Part shown: in pieces, positions 16,191 through 24,622 of the stretch
How positions within the stretch are numbered: position 1 is the stretch's first letter
Layout of the letters: every line of letters starts with the position of its first letter
Assembly: GCA_002410325.1 (NCBI GenBank)
Contig: DHRK01000060.1
Location: forward strand, 17,365-81,364
Reading direction: 5' to 3'
Length of the DNA: 64,000 bases
Origin: Syntrophomonas sp. UBA5314
GTDB lineage: Bacteria > Bacillota > Syntrophomonadia > Syntrophomonadales > Syntrophomonadaceae
The notes under the pieces: generated by a model
The model's input: the letters and a program-made list of their open reading frames with translations, nothing else
Database searches by the model: none
Told to the model about the DNA's origin: nothing
Program-made: the position numbers and the translations under genes

Positions 16191-17531
16191 CTATCTGTTT
16201 CCGACCAGAACGCTCAGTAGGTCCTCGGTCAATCGTAAAGCCCCGCTATATCCCGCATACCCCCTATCCAAAACCACCCGGTTGGAAATGGGATAGGTAA
16301 CCGTTAACTGCGGCGCTTTCAGCTTTTCGGCGGTATCCCGGTCAATGGCGCTGCCCAGGATAAATCCGGGGTTGAAGCCTTCGAAATACCGCTGGCCCTT
16401 GCTTTGCCCCCAATGCCGGGCAATGTATTTGCCCACATTGGAGGCATCGGTGTCAAATACCACCTCGGGTTTGATACCTGATTCATAATCGGCGAAACGT
16501 CCTTCAAGCAGCTCTTTTTGTTCATCATTAAGGAAGTCGGTGATAACTACCAATTCGGGCAGCCAGCCCAAGTCGTCGGCTAAAAACCGGGCCAGGGCCT
16601 GGGTGTAATTGGAATCGCCCACTACTACCGCATAGCGCTGCAAATCCAGATCGCTGTAGACATCCGCAATCCTTTCGAAATAGCTGTAATAATAAGCCTG
16701 TTCCTCCTTGATCACCTTCTCCACAAAAGCTGGTTCAATGCCCAGCGCATGGCCTAAGGTCCGTAAAAACCGGGCCGTCCCCTGATCGCCTATGGGAAAG
16801 GGGGCCGTAATATAGGGGACGTCGTGAACTTCTTCAAACACCTGAGCGGCTTCAACCCCAAAGGTATCGGATACAACAATATTTAAGGAGGCGGCTCCGG
16901 CATGCTTTAAATCATCCAGGGTCTCGCCATAACCGAAAAAGGTATTTACCCGGTAGCCCAGTTTGACCAGCAGATCCTTGATAATTGCGATATTGCCTTT
17001 CCAGAAAACATCCTGAATGGGAACAATCCCCCACAAATTGAGCAATCTACTGTCTTTCACCGGATTTTTCGCTACAAATTCCTGGAACAGGGTTTTCAGC
17101 ACGATTTCATAGCCTTTATAATAATTCCCATGAAAACCGCCGGTTTCGGCTCCTATAACCCGCGCCCCCGCCCCGTCAAAGGCCTTTATGGAGTTGTTGA
17201 TATTGTCGCCGATCATCTCCACCATGCAGCCGGTAACCACGAAATACAGGTCTCCATCAATCAGTTTGAGGGTGTTTTCGATCTGCTCGCTCAGCCTCTC
17301 TTCCCCTCCGAAAACGATTTCCCGCTCCGAGGTATTGGTGCTGGGCAGCGCCTGGCCGGAGCAGTAGCCGCTGCCCAAATATCCGGCTGCCTGGTTCAAA
17401 GCGGTGGCCACGTTGCCGCCGCAGCCCGTGGCGGCATGCAGGATGGGCACCGTTCGGGGCAGTGCTTTAATAGTTCCAACCGCTCCGCCCAGGGAACATA
17501 CATACCGGGGCCGTTCCACAAATTTACTCAT
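16191..17531 (-). CDS. Nitrogenase component 1-like oxidoreductase, partner subunit (446 aa)
   Basis: This second component-1 subunit heads the operon and should pair with the 507-residue protein as an alpha2beta2-like complex. Cysteines in P-cluster positions are Cys12 (YVCSLGGA), Cys37 (HAATGCGGN) and Cys102 (VTGCMVEMIGDNIN), so together the pair can supply all six bridging ligands. The protein is short and lacks the NifK N-terminal extension. Of two in-frame ATGs, the one at 17531 has GGAGG seven bases upstream and is preferred to 17537. It lies behind a sigma-A promoter and a leader RNA also found in front of the dehydratase-type operon, which suggests joint control. Confidence 0.85.
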   Translation of the reverse strand: MSKFVERPRYVCSLGGAVGTIKALPRTVPILHAATGCGGNVATALNQAAGYLGSGYCSGQALPSTNTSEREIVFGGEERLSEQIENTLKLIDGDLYFVVTGCMVEMIGDNINNSIKAFDGAGARVIGAETGGFHGNYYKGYEIVLKTLFQEFVAKNPVKDSRLLNLWGIVPIQDVFWKGNIAIIKDLLVKLGYRVNTFFGYGETLDDLKHAGAASLNIVVSDTFGVEAAQVFEEVHDVPYITAPFPIGDQGTARFLRTLGHALGIEPAFVEKVIKEEQAYYYSYFERIADVYSDLDLQRYAVVVGDSNYTQALARFLADDLGWLPELVVITDFLNDEQKELLEGRFADYESGIKPEVVFDTDASNVGKYIARHWGQSKGQRYFEGFNPGFILGSAIDRDTAEKLKAPQLTVTYPISNRVVLDRGYAGYSGALRLTEDLLSVLVGNR

Positions 17532-17568
17532 CGTCATACCTCCAATTGGATACTCATAGCTTCATGCA

Positions 17569-17645
17569 GCCGATAAAAATAGAGGCCGCATTCGTTGACG
17601 AATAGGGCCTCTAGTTTTCTAGTCGGCGATTCAATAATCAATTAA
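17569..17645 (-). promoter_or_regulatory. Leader RNA element, copy 4 (upstream of the nitrogenase-like genes)
   Basis: In the minus-strand RNA a mini-hairpin CUAG-AAAA-CUAG (17622-17611) is followed without a gap by a terminator-like hairpin, AGAGGCC (17612-17606) with GGCCUCU (17587-17581), then AUUUUUAU. It is one of four copies sharing the order ATTGA, YTAG-NNAA-CTAR, AAGGC-type stem. The first stem pair is T-A in three copies and C-G here, a compensatory change that supports real RNA structure. It probably works by transcription attenuation. Confidence 0.6.
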
Positions 17646-17663
17646 TCCTATATGATTAATAAT

Positions 17664-17692
17664 AATTTACTGCGTGAGGATTTCTTTGTCAA
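17664..17692 (-). promoter_or_regulatory. Promoter of the nitrogenase-like operon
   Basis: TTGACA (17692-17687) and TAAATT (17669-17664) are 17 bases apart on the minus strand. The 17-base stretch around the -35 box (17685-17701) is identical to the one at 26790-26806. Confidence 0.55.
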
Positions 17693-17931
17693 TAGTTTTA
17701 TCGACTCGATTTAATAAACCTTATATTTTGATAGATTATTGGGTGGGAAATCTGAAAGAAAGCGCTTGCAAAAGAAATGCCAATCCCGCAAACAAAAAGA
17801 GGGAGCTTATAGAACACCAAATTCATACATTATTTATTAATCAATTGGCGTACTAAATAATCCCCTCTGTGATGGGCGGTTACCATGTATTACTATCTGC
17901 TTATCTCCCCGATAACCGTAACAATAAAGCT

Positions 17932-18423
17932 TTAGAGAATGATCTCGTTTACCGCCTGCGGTCCAACTCCTTGACTGTAATCAAGGTATTTAATGCTTAC
18001 CGGTTCAACTTTGAAAATCGCTGTTTCTCCCAGCTGTCCCTTTTCCACTCTTGCTTTAAACCTGGGGCTGCGATTGCTCAATAACTCAATAGCCCGGGCG
18101 AGATCCTTTTCAGATTCAATTCTTTCAGCTCTACCGGTATAAGCGACATTTTTAAAGTTGGATAATTCCTGCTCCTCGTGCTGAAACAGCAGAGTGACAT
18201 TGGGGTTGCTGGCAATCTGGCCAACTTTGGCGGTATTTTTTCCGGTAGAAAAATAAAGATTTAGTCCGTCATTAACAACTGAAGCCATGGTTCTGGATAC
18301 CGGAACCTTATCCTGGGTAACGGTAGAAAGAACAATCCACTTGGTCTGATTGATGTATTCTTTAACTTTACCTAGCACTTCCTCGTTATTCAGGCACTGA
18401 CTGCAACTAGCCTCGCATGTCAT
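17932..18423 (-). CDS. Pyridoxamine 5'-phosphate oxidase-fold flavoprotein
   Basis: A 163-residue protein of the FMN-binding split-barrel (PPOX) superfamily, with WIVLSTVTQDKVPVSRTM, LYFSTGKNTAKVGQI and NPNVTLLFQ. The N-terminus carries three close cysteines (CEASCSQCL, residues 3, 7 and 10), which could bind a metal or a cluster and are unusual for a small PPOX protein. It has its own promoter and a copy of the leader RNA found before the nitrogenase-like and dehydratase-like units, so it probably serves the same pathway, perhaps as an electron carrier or reductase. The substrate is unknown. Confidence 0.75.
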   Translation of the reverse strand: MTCEASCSQCLNNEEVLGKVKEYINQTKWIVLSTVTQDKVPVSRTMASVVNDGLNLYFSTGKNTAKVGQIASNPNVTLLFQHEEQELSNFKNVAYTGRAERIESEKDLARAIELLSNRSPRFKARVEKGQLGETAIFKVEPVSIKYLDYSQGVGPQAVNEIIL

Positions 18424-18497
18424 TTATCAAACCTCCCGTTGTCTTACATTGATAAATAATTTTATGTTTTTACCTCTCAATTATCCCCTCCCAACGA

Positions 18498-18605
18498 TCG
18501 CAAAAATACCAAAAGGCCACCCCGGTTACCCTTTCAATAACCTTGGAAGCCTTTAGTTGTCTAATCAGCTGAGATATATTCAATTTAATAATTATAACCT
18601 AGTAT
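18498..18605 (-). promoter_or_regulatory. Leader RNA element, copy 1 (upstream of the flavoprotein)
   Basis: The minus-strand RNA reads GCTGATTAGACAACTAAAGGC (18569-18549). TTAG and CTAA pair around ACAA. The AAAGGC arm pairs with GCCTTT near 18516-18511, with an inner GGTTA/TAACC stem, followed by a T-rich tract. The upstream stretch AAATTGAATA matches copy 3. Confidence 0.6.
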
Positions 18606-18634
18606 TCATATTACCTTTATAAGATTATAGCTTA

Positions 18635-18664
18635 AATATATTTTAAAGCTATGGTATTTGTCAA
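18635..18664 (-). promoter_or_regulatory. Promoter of the flavoprotein gene
   Basis: TTGACA (18664-18659) and TATATT (18640-18635) are 18 bases apart. Its -35 region TATTGACAAA matches the two other promoters of the proposed regulon. Confidence 0.5.
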
Positions 18665-18738
18665 TATTATATTGCTGCGTTTTGGTATCCACGCTATCCA
18701 GATATGTTTTCTACCGGTTTAAATTTTCGCAAACAGCT

Positions 18739-19947
18739 TTAGGACAACATCTCTATAAAAGCCTTCGTCCTAGTTACCAGTTGGCCGCTGGGAGCTCCAA
18801 ATTGAAAAGTTCCTTCCAGGTTGATGCTGGGAATCCCTTTTTGATGAAAATATTCCCGCCACATTTCCCGGGCGATGGTGCTGTAGGAGCAGCCCAATAC
18901 CCCTTGCAGGATCAAGCCCCGGGCCTTGACCTTTTCGATTTCCTGTTCGACGACCTGCTGAACATAGATGGAGGCTCCGGCATTTTGATTATCAAACATA
19001 TAACGGGCCAGGGCTTCTACCGGAGGCACATCCTCCCGATAGAGCTTGAAAGGGACGTTGCGAAAGCCCAAAAGCGCTCCTCCGGCCTGGTCAATGGCTT
19101 CGTACACACCGAATTCCTGGCCGGTGCCGCCCACCCAGACCAGAGGAATCACCTGGCGCGGCTCATTCTCTTCTTTTGCATTCTCCAATTCATCGATGAG
19201 AAGATCTACGGCTGCCTCGAATTCCTCGGGTTTGCCGAAATAAGTGTTCAGGCCGTTAAGCAAGTATATAGTGGGCAGGCTGCGTATATAAAAAGGATGC
19301 TTGAGGCGCAGGTCCAAAATCCTGCGTACCTTAGTGAGCAGGCGGTTTTTTCTTTCTATTTCAACCTTCAGTTTTGGCTCGTTAATCGCCCGACTGCCGG
19401 TCAACCAGGCCTGGACTCCATGAATCTGTTCGATAAAAAACTCCACCAGTTGATCCAGCCGCTCCCCCTCCACGCCGGGAGCCCGGTACATGACATCGAT
19501 ATTGTATACCTCATAACCGTCTTTCTTTATGATCTCCCAGGCCATGTTGTAGGGTTCGCAGGCCACACTCGATCCTAAAACGCGCTTGATGCTGGCCGCC
19601 TGATCTTTGCGCAAATGCCACTCCCCGACCACGCATTTGACCATGGAGCAGGTTTCCTGAGGGAACTGGTAATGATCCTCGGCTATGGTAATCGCCTCGA
19701 CTCCGGCAAAACGCCCCATTTCACTGAAAGAAACCGGGATGATGCCGTTGGCATAAATCAAGGGGATTTCCCAACCGTTGATGCCCGACCATATGGCTTC
19801 CCGGCCTTCGGCAAAAGCCTTTTCAGCATCCGGAACATAGTGAATGGAAAGGTCGAGAAGGTTGCCCACGGCTTTCGAGTAGCCATGGACCTCATCCCGG
19901 CTGTAGCGAAAATAGTCCAGTTGCTTTTCCACGTCTTTAAAGCTCAT
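18739..19947 (-). CDS. 2-hydroxyacyl-CoA dehydratase D / double-cubane cluster protein-like subunit
   Basis: A 402-residue member of the HgdB/BcrB/DCCP superfamily, iron-sulfur proteins that take electrons from an HgdC-type ATPase. Cysteines that can hold clusters are Cys100 and Cys105 (QETCSMVKC), Cys130 (SSVACEPYN) and Cys353 (VLGCSYST). A double-cubane protein of this superfamily from Carboxydothermus reduces acetylene and other small molecules and is not a dehydratase. The absence of acyl-CoA genes here favours that type, but this is inference. The start ATG overlaps the stop of the upstream ATPase fusion by four bases (ATGA), so translation is coupled. It is the last gene of the 26.5-18.7 kb operon. 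Confidence 0.8.
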   Translation of the reverse strand: MSFKDVEKQLDYFRYSRDEVHGYSKAVGNLLDLSIHYVPDAEKAFAEGREAIWSGINGWEIPLIYANGIIPVSFSEMGRFAGVEAITIAEDHYQFPQETCSMVKCVVGEWHLRKDQAASIKRVLGSSVACEPYNMAWEIIKKDGYEVYNIDVMYRAPGVEGERLDQLVEFFIEQIHGVQAWLTGSRAINEPKLKVEIERKNRLLTKVRRILDLRLKHPFYIRSLPTIYLLNGLNTYFGKPEEFEAAVDLLIDELENAKEENEPRQVIPLVWVGGTGQEFGVYEAIDQAGGALLGFRNVPFKLYREDVPPVEALARYMFDNQNAGASIYVQQVVEQEIEKVKARGLILQGVLGCSYSTIAREMWREYFHQKGIPSINLEGTFQFGAPSGQLVTRTKAFIEMLS

Positions 19948-21956
19948 ATGTTCGCGCCCCTTTCCCGCAGCACTTCAATAAATGCCTCAATTCTGGTTTT
20001 AAGCTGTCCCTGGTCGCTCCGCGAGTAATCAATAGGTATCTCCAGGGCGGGAATGCCCAGCTTTTGAAAATGCTTAAAGAATTCGTGTTTGGTCTGTCCG
20101 TAGCAGGGGCAGAACTTGAGGTAAACATAGAGTACTCCGTCTACCTGGTATTCTTCAGCCAGTCTTCCGGAAAACCGCACCCGGTCTTCCAGGGGCTTCA
20201 TACGGGCGCAGGGCGCCTGGTCCAGATATCCGTTGGCCAGGGCCTGGTAAGGGTCGCCCTCTTCGGCGATGGTATGGTAAACCGTCTTTAAGCCGGTGCA
20301 GTGGTCTTCGACCACGACACGGGCCCCGATTTCATCTTCAATGAGCTCTAGCAGCCGCCGGTCGCCGTCCGCCACCACGCCGCCGGACATCATCAAGCGG
20401 ATTTTTCTCCCTCCCGCATCGGGTACGGCCGCCAGCCGGTCGTATATGTCCTGGTAAAAATCCAGCAGTTCTTCCGGCGGCAGGTGGTAATAGCCTTTAA
20501 CCAGATCCAGATAATCCTGGCCGGTTAAGGGCGGATTGTCTCGCTTGCGCAGCTCGGAGATGTCTTTTAATACCAGCTTGAGCCGGTTGTAAAGCGCGAT
20601 CTGCCGCAGGAGTTCCTCTTCATGGAGCTTCTGGCCGGAAAGGGCTTCCAGTTCATTTTTAAAATTGATGATCTCGCTTCGGTAGTAGCGCCGGGAGGGT
20701 TCTTCGTCTTTTAACCTGGGCAGCACATAGATTTCTGTCGGGGTAAAAAACTGGTTGATGGCTTCCCCTACCTTTTTCATGCAATCGCAGGTGTAGAACG
20801 TATAGACTTTATCGAGGGCCTTATAGAGCGGGTCTTCTTCTTTAAAAGCCCCCAGAATGCTTTTGGTAAAATCGCAAAACACACTCTGGGTAATCTGCTC
20901 ACCGCTGGCCACAATTTCCGGACTGCCTGCTTTGAAGAGGCGCAGGTGGGATACCCCGGCGGCATTCATCAGCTCAAGAGGAGTGTAGGTGCACAAATAC
21001 CCTACTTTTTTCGTCTCCTGGGAATGAATCAACAGGTCTTCCCGCTCCCGGATGCGCTTCTCCAGTCCGCTTAAATCCAGGCGCAGATCTTCCTTTTCGC
21101 CGGCCTTTCCGCTTTTCCCAGATTCCAGAAAATCACGGGCGTGAATGGCTGCTCCCAGTGCTCCCGCATAAATCGTATCCAGTTTGACTTCTGTGATGGG
21201 CGCCTCCAATAATTCTTCCAATGCCTTTTTCATGCCGATATTGTTGGACACCCCTCCTGAAAAAACCAAATCCGGCTCGAAGCCTAAACGCTTGAGCAAA
21301 TTGCGCACTCGCCGGGCGGTCGCCAGGTGTATGCCGGCGGCGATGTCCTCTTTGCTTTCTCCCCGGGCGCGAAGGGAAATGGCTTCGGATTCGGCAAAGA
21401 CCACGCACTGGCTGGTTATATGCGTTGGGGATACGGCCTTTACGGCCTCCGCGCCCAGTTCGTCTATACTCAGGTCGAGAAGGTTGGCCACTCTTTCCAG
21501 GAAACGCCCGGTTCCGGCCGCGCATTTGTCATTCATGACAAATGCAACCACCTTTCCAGTATCCGGATCGACGCGAATGGCTTTGGAATCCTGCCCGCCT
21601 ATATCGATAATGGTTCTCACTCCGGGATTCAGGTAATGGGCCCCCATCGCATGGCAGGATATCTCCGTTACGATCTGGCTGGGGATATCATCAAAGCGCA
21701 AAGCCACCCGCCCGTACCCGGTGCCGACGATATAATCGATCTGGGAACGCTGCAATTCCGACTTGTCCAGAATCTCATTTAAAAGCTCGTCGGCCGTATC
21801 TTGCATATCGATTCCGGTCGGCGTTAAGGCCGTATACAGTTGATCATCGTGAATTAATACCGCCTTGCCGGTCCGGGAGCCGATATCAATTCCCAGAACC
21901 TTGCTGCCGCGTAAACCGGCCGCTAAATCCCCGGCAATAATCTCGCTCAGATTCAT
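19944..21956 (-). CDS. Fusion of HgdC/BcrA-type activator ATPase with a dehydratase-like module
   Basis: 670 residues in two parts. Residues 18-275 are an ASKHA-fold activator ATPase with LGIDIGSRTGKAVLI, IDIGGQDSKAIRVD, Cys145 (NDKCAAGTG) and Cys184 (TSQCVVFAESE), the pair that holds the [4Fe-4S] cluster at the dimer interface, and FSGGVSNNIGM. Residues about 315-670 resemble an HgdB-type subunit with Cys322, Cys361, Cys390, Cys392 and later CPCYGQTKHEF. Such a protein could both energise and relay electrons by ATP hydrolysis. It follows the stand-alone activator, is translationally coupled to the 402-residue subunit, and replaces NifH in this neighbourhood as the only visible ATP-driven electron donor type. 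Confidence 0.82.
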   Translation of the reverse strand: MNLSEIIAGDLAAGLRGSKVLGIDIGSRTGKAVLIHDDQLYTALTPTGIDMQDTADELLNEILDKSELQRSQIDYIVGTGYGRVALRFDDIPSQIVTEISCHAMGAHYLNPGVRTIIDIGGQDSKAIRVDPDTGKVVAFVMNDKCAAGTGRFLERVANLLDLSIDELGAEAVKAVSPTHITSQCVVFAESEAISLRARGESKEDIAAGIHLATARRVRNLLKRLGFEPDLVFSGGVSNNIGMKKALEELLEAPITEVKLDTIYAGALGAAIHARDFLESGKSGKAGEKEDLRLDLSGLEKRIREREDLLIHSQETKKVGYLCTYTPLELMNAAGVSHLRLFKAGSPEIVASGEQITQSVFCDFTKSILGAFKEEDPLYKALDKVYTFYTCDCMKKVGEAINQFFTPTEIYVLPRLKDEEPSRRYYRSEIINFKNELEALSGQKLHEEELLRQIALYNRLKLVLKDISELRKRDNPPLTGQDYLDLVKGYYHLPPEELLDFYQDIYDRLAAVPDAGGRKIRLMMSGGVVADGDRRLLELIEDEIGARVVVEDHCTGLKTVYHTIAEEGDPYQALANGYLDQAPCARMKPLEDRVRFSGRLAEEYQVDGVLYVYLKFCPCYGQTKHEFFKHFQKLGIPALEIPIDYSRSDQGQLKTRIEAFIEVLRERGANI

Positions 21957-22104
21957 GCAAATTCCACCTTATCCTTTATAAATTTCAAAATTAATCAGTA
22001 TGAAAACGGAGACACCCGGCCCCATCCGGTTTCCAGCCGGGCAGCTTTCCCGATAAAACTATGGCATCGAATAAAACGCTGCGTTCGTTATGTCAGGTTT
22101 GTCT

Positions 22105-22989
22105 TTAGGAGACGTTTCTATTTTCTCCAACGTCGGCAGACGCCTGATCCGATAAGCTCTTTTGGGCCAGTATGGCTGCGCCCAGGGCTCCGGCATAGAT
22201 GGTATCCAGTTTTACCTGGCTGACCGGATGCCCCAGGATATCCTCCAAAGCCTTTCTCATGCCCACATTGTTGGAAACCCCGCCGGAAAAGATCAGATCC
22301 GGCTTAAGCCCGATGCGGTTGAGAAGGTTTTTGACCCGCCTGACCGTGGCCAGATGAATGCCGGCGGCAATGTTTTCTCTCTTTTCCCCCCGGGCTTTTA
22401 AAGATATTACTTCCGACTCGGCAAAGACCACGCACTGACTACTAATGTCAGATGCTTTATCCGCATTTAAGGCCTCTTGGCCTAGCTTCTCTATAGTAAG
22501 ATCAAGCAAATGGGCTACTTTTTCCAAAAATATTCCGGTTCCGGCCGCGCATTTATCATTCATGATAAATTCCACAACCTTTCCGTTCCGGGGATCAACA
22601 CGAATGGCTTTGGAGTCCTGCCCGCCGATGTCTACAATAGTCTGAACTTTGGAATTCAAAAAATGCGCCCCCATGGCATGGCAGGATATTTCAGTAATGA
22701 TCTTGAGCGGAGTCTCCCCAAAATCCAGGGCTATACGCCCGTATCCGGTACCGACTATGAACCGGATTTGCTGCTTTTCAATGGCGGCTTCCCGGAAAAG
22801 CTTATGATAAAGCTTTTCAGCCGTCTCCTGGGCGTAGACCCCGGTCGGTACTATGGCCGTATAGATTTTGCCTTCAGCCAAAAGGACGGCCTTGCCGGTC
22901 CGAGAACCTATGTCAATGCCGATGACAGGGCTGTTGCCTAATCCATGAACCAAAGCACTATCTATCACCTCGTCGAATCTTTTCATCAT
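22105..22989 (-). CDS. 2-hydroxyacyl-CoA dehydratase activator-type ATPase (HgdC/DCCP reductase-like)
   Basis: A stand-alone activator of about 294 residues, closely related to the N-terminal half of the next gene. It has IGIDIGSRTGKAVLL, IVDIGGQDSKAIRVD, NDKCAAGTG and SSQCVVFAESE with the two cluster cysteines, FSGGVSNNVGM and the closing AGALGAAILA. It should form a homodimer bridged by one [4Fe-4S] cluster and pass single low-potential electrons with ATP hydrolysis. The ATG at 22989 has AAAGGTGG eight bases upstream; the longer frame from 23025 has no good site. It lies just after the broken DCCP-like gene, its likely original partner. Confidence 0.83.
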   Translation of the reverse strand: MMKRFDEVIDSALVHGLGNSPVIGIDIGSRTGKAVLLAEGKIYTAIVPTGVYAQETAEKLYHKLFREAAIEKQQIRFIVGTGYGRIALDFGETPLKIITEISCHAMGAHFLNSKVQTIVDIGGQDSKAIRVDPRNGKVVEFIMNDKCAAGTGIFLEKVAHLLDLTIEKLGQEALNADKASDISSQCVVFAESEVISLKARGEKRENIAAGIHLATVRRVKNLLNRIGLKPDLIFSGGVSNNVGMRKALEDILGHPVSQVKLDTIYAGALGAAILAQKSLSDQASADVGENRNVS

Positions 22990-23049
22990 ATAGCTTTCCA
23001 CCTTTCTAAACTCAACACGTCCCAAACGTTGAAAGTCCTGGTCTTCCTA

Positions 23050-23753
23050 TCAAGCGAGCATTTCTATAAAGGCTTTAATCCGGGTTAGTATCTGTCCGGT
23101 GGCATCTCCGGTTTGAAAAGTCCCCTCCAGATTAATGCTGGGAATCCCGTTTTTATGGAAATAATCCCGCCACATTTCCCGGGCTACGCTTCCGAAGGAG
23201 CACCCCAGGTAACCATAAAGGATCAGCCCTCTGGCGTTTACCTTCTTGATTTGCTGCTCGATAACTTCACGCTGATAAATCGCAGCTCCCGCCCATTGAC
23301 TGTCCAGTAAAAAGCGGGCCAGGGATTCCACCGGATGCACATCTTCTCGATAATCCTTGGCATAAGGAGTGCTGACAAAGCCCAATAGGGCTCCTCCGGC
23401 TTCATCGGTGCATCCTTGCGCAAATACCATTCGCCCAGAGTGGCTTTCACCATGGAGCAAGTCTCGCTCGGCACCTGGAAATAGTCTTCCGACATAGTAA
23501 TAGCTCTTTGATCGCTGATCCGGCCCACTTCCGAAAAAGCCACCGGTATAGTATCGCTGGCGTAAATCAAGGGAATTTCCCATTGCCCCTGGGTCCATAC
23601 TGCCTTTCTGCCCCGCCGGGCTTCATTCTCCGCTTCGTCGATATAGGTTTCCGTATAGTCAAAAAGCCTTTGGATCGCCCTGGAATAACCGTGGGCCACA
23701 TTTCGGCTATAGCGGATATGATCAAGGGCGGTTCGCAGTTCTACTGCTGCCAT
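23050..23753 (-). pseudogene. DCCP / dehydratase-like subunit with internal deletion and frameshift
   Basis: This is a second copy of the 402-residue protein. The first 115 codons match its N-terminus (HIRYSRNVAHGYSRAI, PLIYASDTIPVAFSE, SETCSMVK, GEWYLRKDA). At about 23410 the sequence jumps to the equivalent of residue 286 (DEAGGALLGF), continuing to SLGCSFGS-like and INLEGTFQTG regions in another frame. Roughly 170 codons are missing and the length of the deletion is not a multiple of three, so no full product can be made. The Cys105 equivalent of the intact copy is already Ala here. The start has AAAGGAGG upstream and once was good. Confidence 0.82.
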
Positions 23754-23799
23754 TCCCCAACACCTCCTTTATTCTGCAATCTGATCTTTTTGCTGTTTA

Positions 23800-24579
23800 T
23801 CAGGCCTCGCTGACTTCTTCTTTCCAGCGCGTAATATGCTTTTCGAAGGCTACCAAAATATAATTGACCAGAACCCCCAGCATAATCAGTGCTAAGATGC
23901 CGCAATACATTTCGGCGATCTGCAAATTGGCCTCGGAAAAAAAGACTAAATGGCCCAAGCCGCGGCTGGCCCCCATCATTTCAGCCGCCACCAGGATAAT
24001 AATGGATCGGGAGGCGCTGAGCCTAATGCCGGTAAAAATGGTGGGAAAAGCAGCCGGCAGAATCACCCGGAAAAAGAGAACCGGTTTAGAGGCCCCCATG
24101 GAACGGGCCGATTTTATCAGTAACGGGTCAACCTCCCTGACCCCCTCTATGGTGTTGATCAAAACCGGCCAGACCGCTCCCCAGAATATAATCACCACCT
24201 TGGACGACTCCCCCAGCCCGAATATCAGTATAAAAAGCGGGTACAAGGCCAGGGCGGCTGTGTTTCGAAAGAGCTGCAGCAGCGGGTCCAGAATTCGCTC
24301 GGCTTTTTCCGACCAGGCCAGCAGAAAACCTAGAGGGACCGCAACGACTACCGATAGAGCAAAGCCCCCGAAGGCTCTTTCCAGACTGATGAATAAATCT
24401 TCCATTAATTCGCCGGAGCTTAAGAGCTCTCCCAATTTGACGAGTACGATACTAAAGGGAGGCAGGATGTCATTGGACACCAATCCAATTCTGGGCGCCA
24501 TTTCCCATACCGCCAATATGATAAAAATGATCATGGTTCTCTCCAACGTTTCACCGAGCCGATTCATCCAGTTGTTCAT
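23800..24579 (-). CDS. ABC transporter permease, SsuC/TauC type
   Basis: About 259 residues and six membrane helices, with the coupling loop DPLLIKSARSMGASKPVLFFRVILPAAFPTI. The frame is open to 24657, but the ATG at 24579 has GGGGAGGAG four bases upstream and gives the normal family length. It follows the lipoprotein gene and precedes the broken DCCP copy, so uptake and reduction genes share one transcript. Confidence 0.85.
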   Translation of the reverse strand: MNNWMNRLGETLERTMIIFIILAVWEMAPRIGLVSNDILPPFSIVLVKLGELLSSGELMEDLFISLERAFGGFALSVVVAVPLGFLLAWSEKAERILDPLLQLFRNTAALALYPLFILIFGLGESSKVVIIFWGAVWPVLINTIEGVREVDPLLIKSARSMGASKPVLFFRVILPAAFPTIFTGIRLSASRSIIILVAAEMMGASRGLGHLVFFSEANLQIAEMYCGILALIMLGVLVNYILVAFEKHITRWKEEVSEA

Positions 24580-24622
24580 AATCTCCTCCCCTAATAATAG
24601 CCAGCCTTTACGCGCAAGATAA

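Noticed and set aside
14653..17531. Calling the pair a nitrogen-fixing nitrogenase
   Set aside because: No nifH, nifB, nifE or nifN is present, the H442 ligand seems changed, and the transport and HgdC-type context is unlike nif operons.
14653..17531. Calling the pair a methylthio-alkane reductase
   Set aside because: That system requires a NifH-like MarH reductase, which I do not find here. Only the sulfonate-type transporters and sulfur genes nearby resemble it.
18739..23753. Assigning the dehydratase-like genes to 2-hydroxyglutarate or lactate fermentation
   Set aside because: No CoA-transferase, acyl-CoA dehydrogenase or hydroxyacyl dehydrogenase is in the operon; the only CoA-transferase (52123-53418) stands alone 30 kb away.
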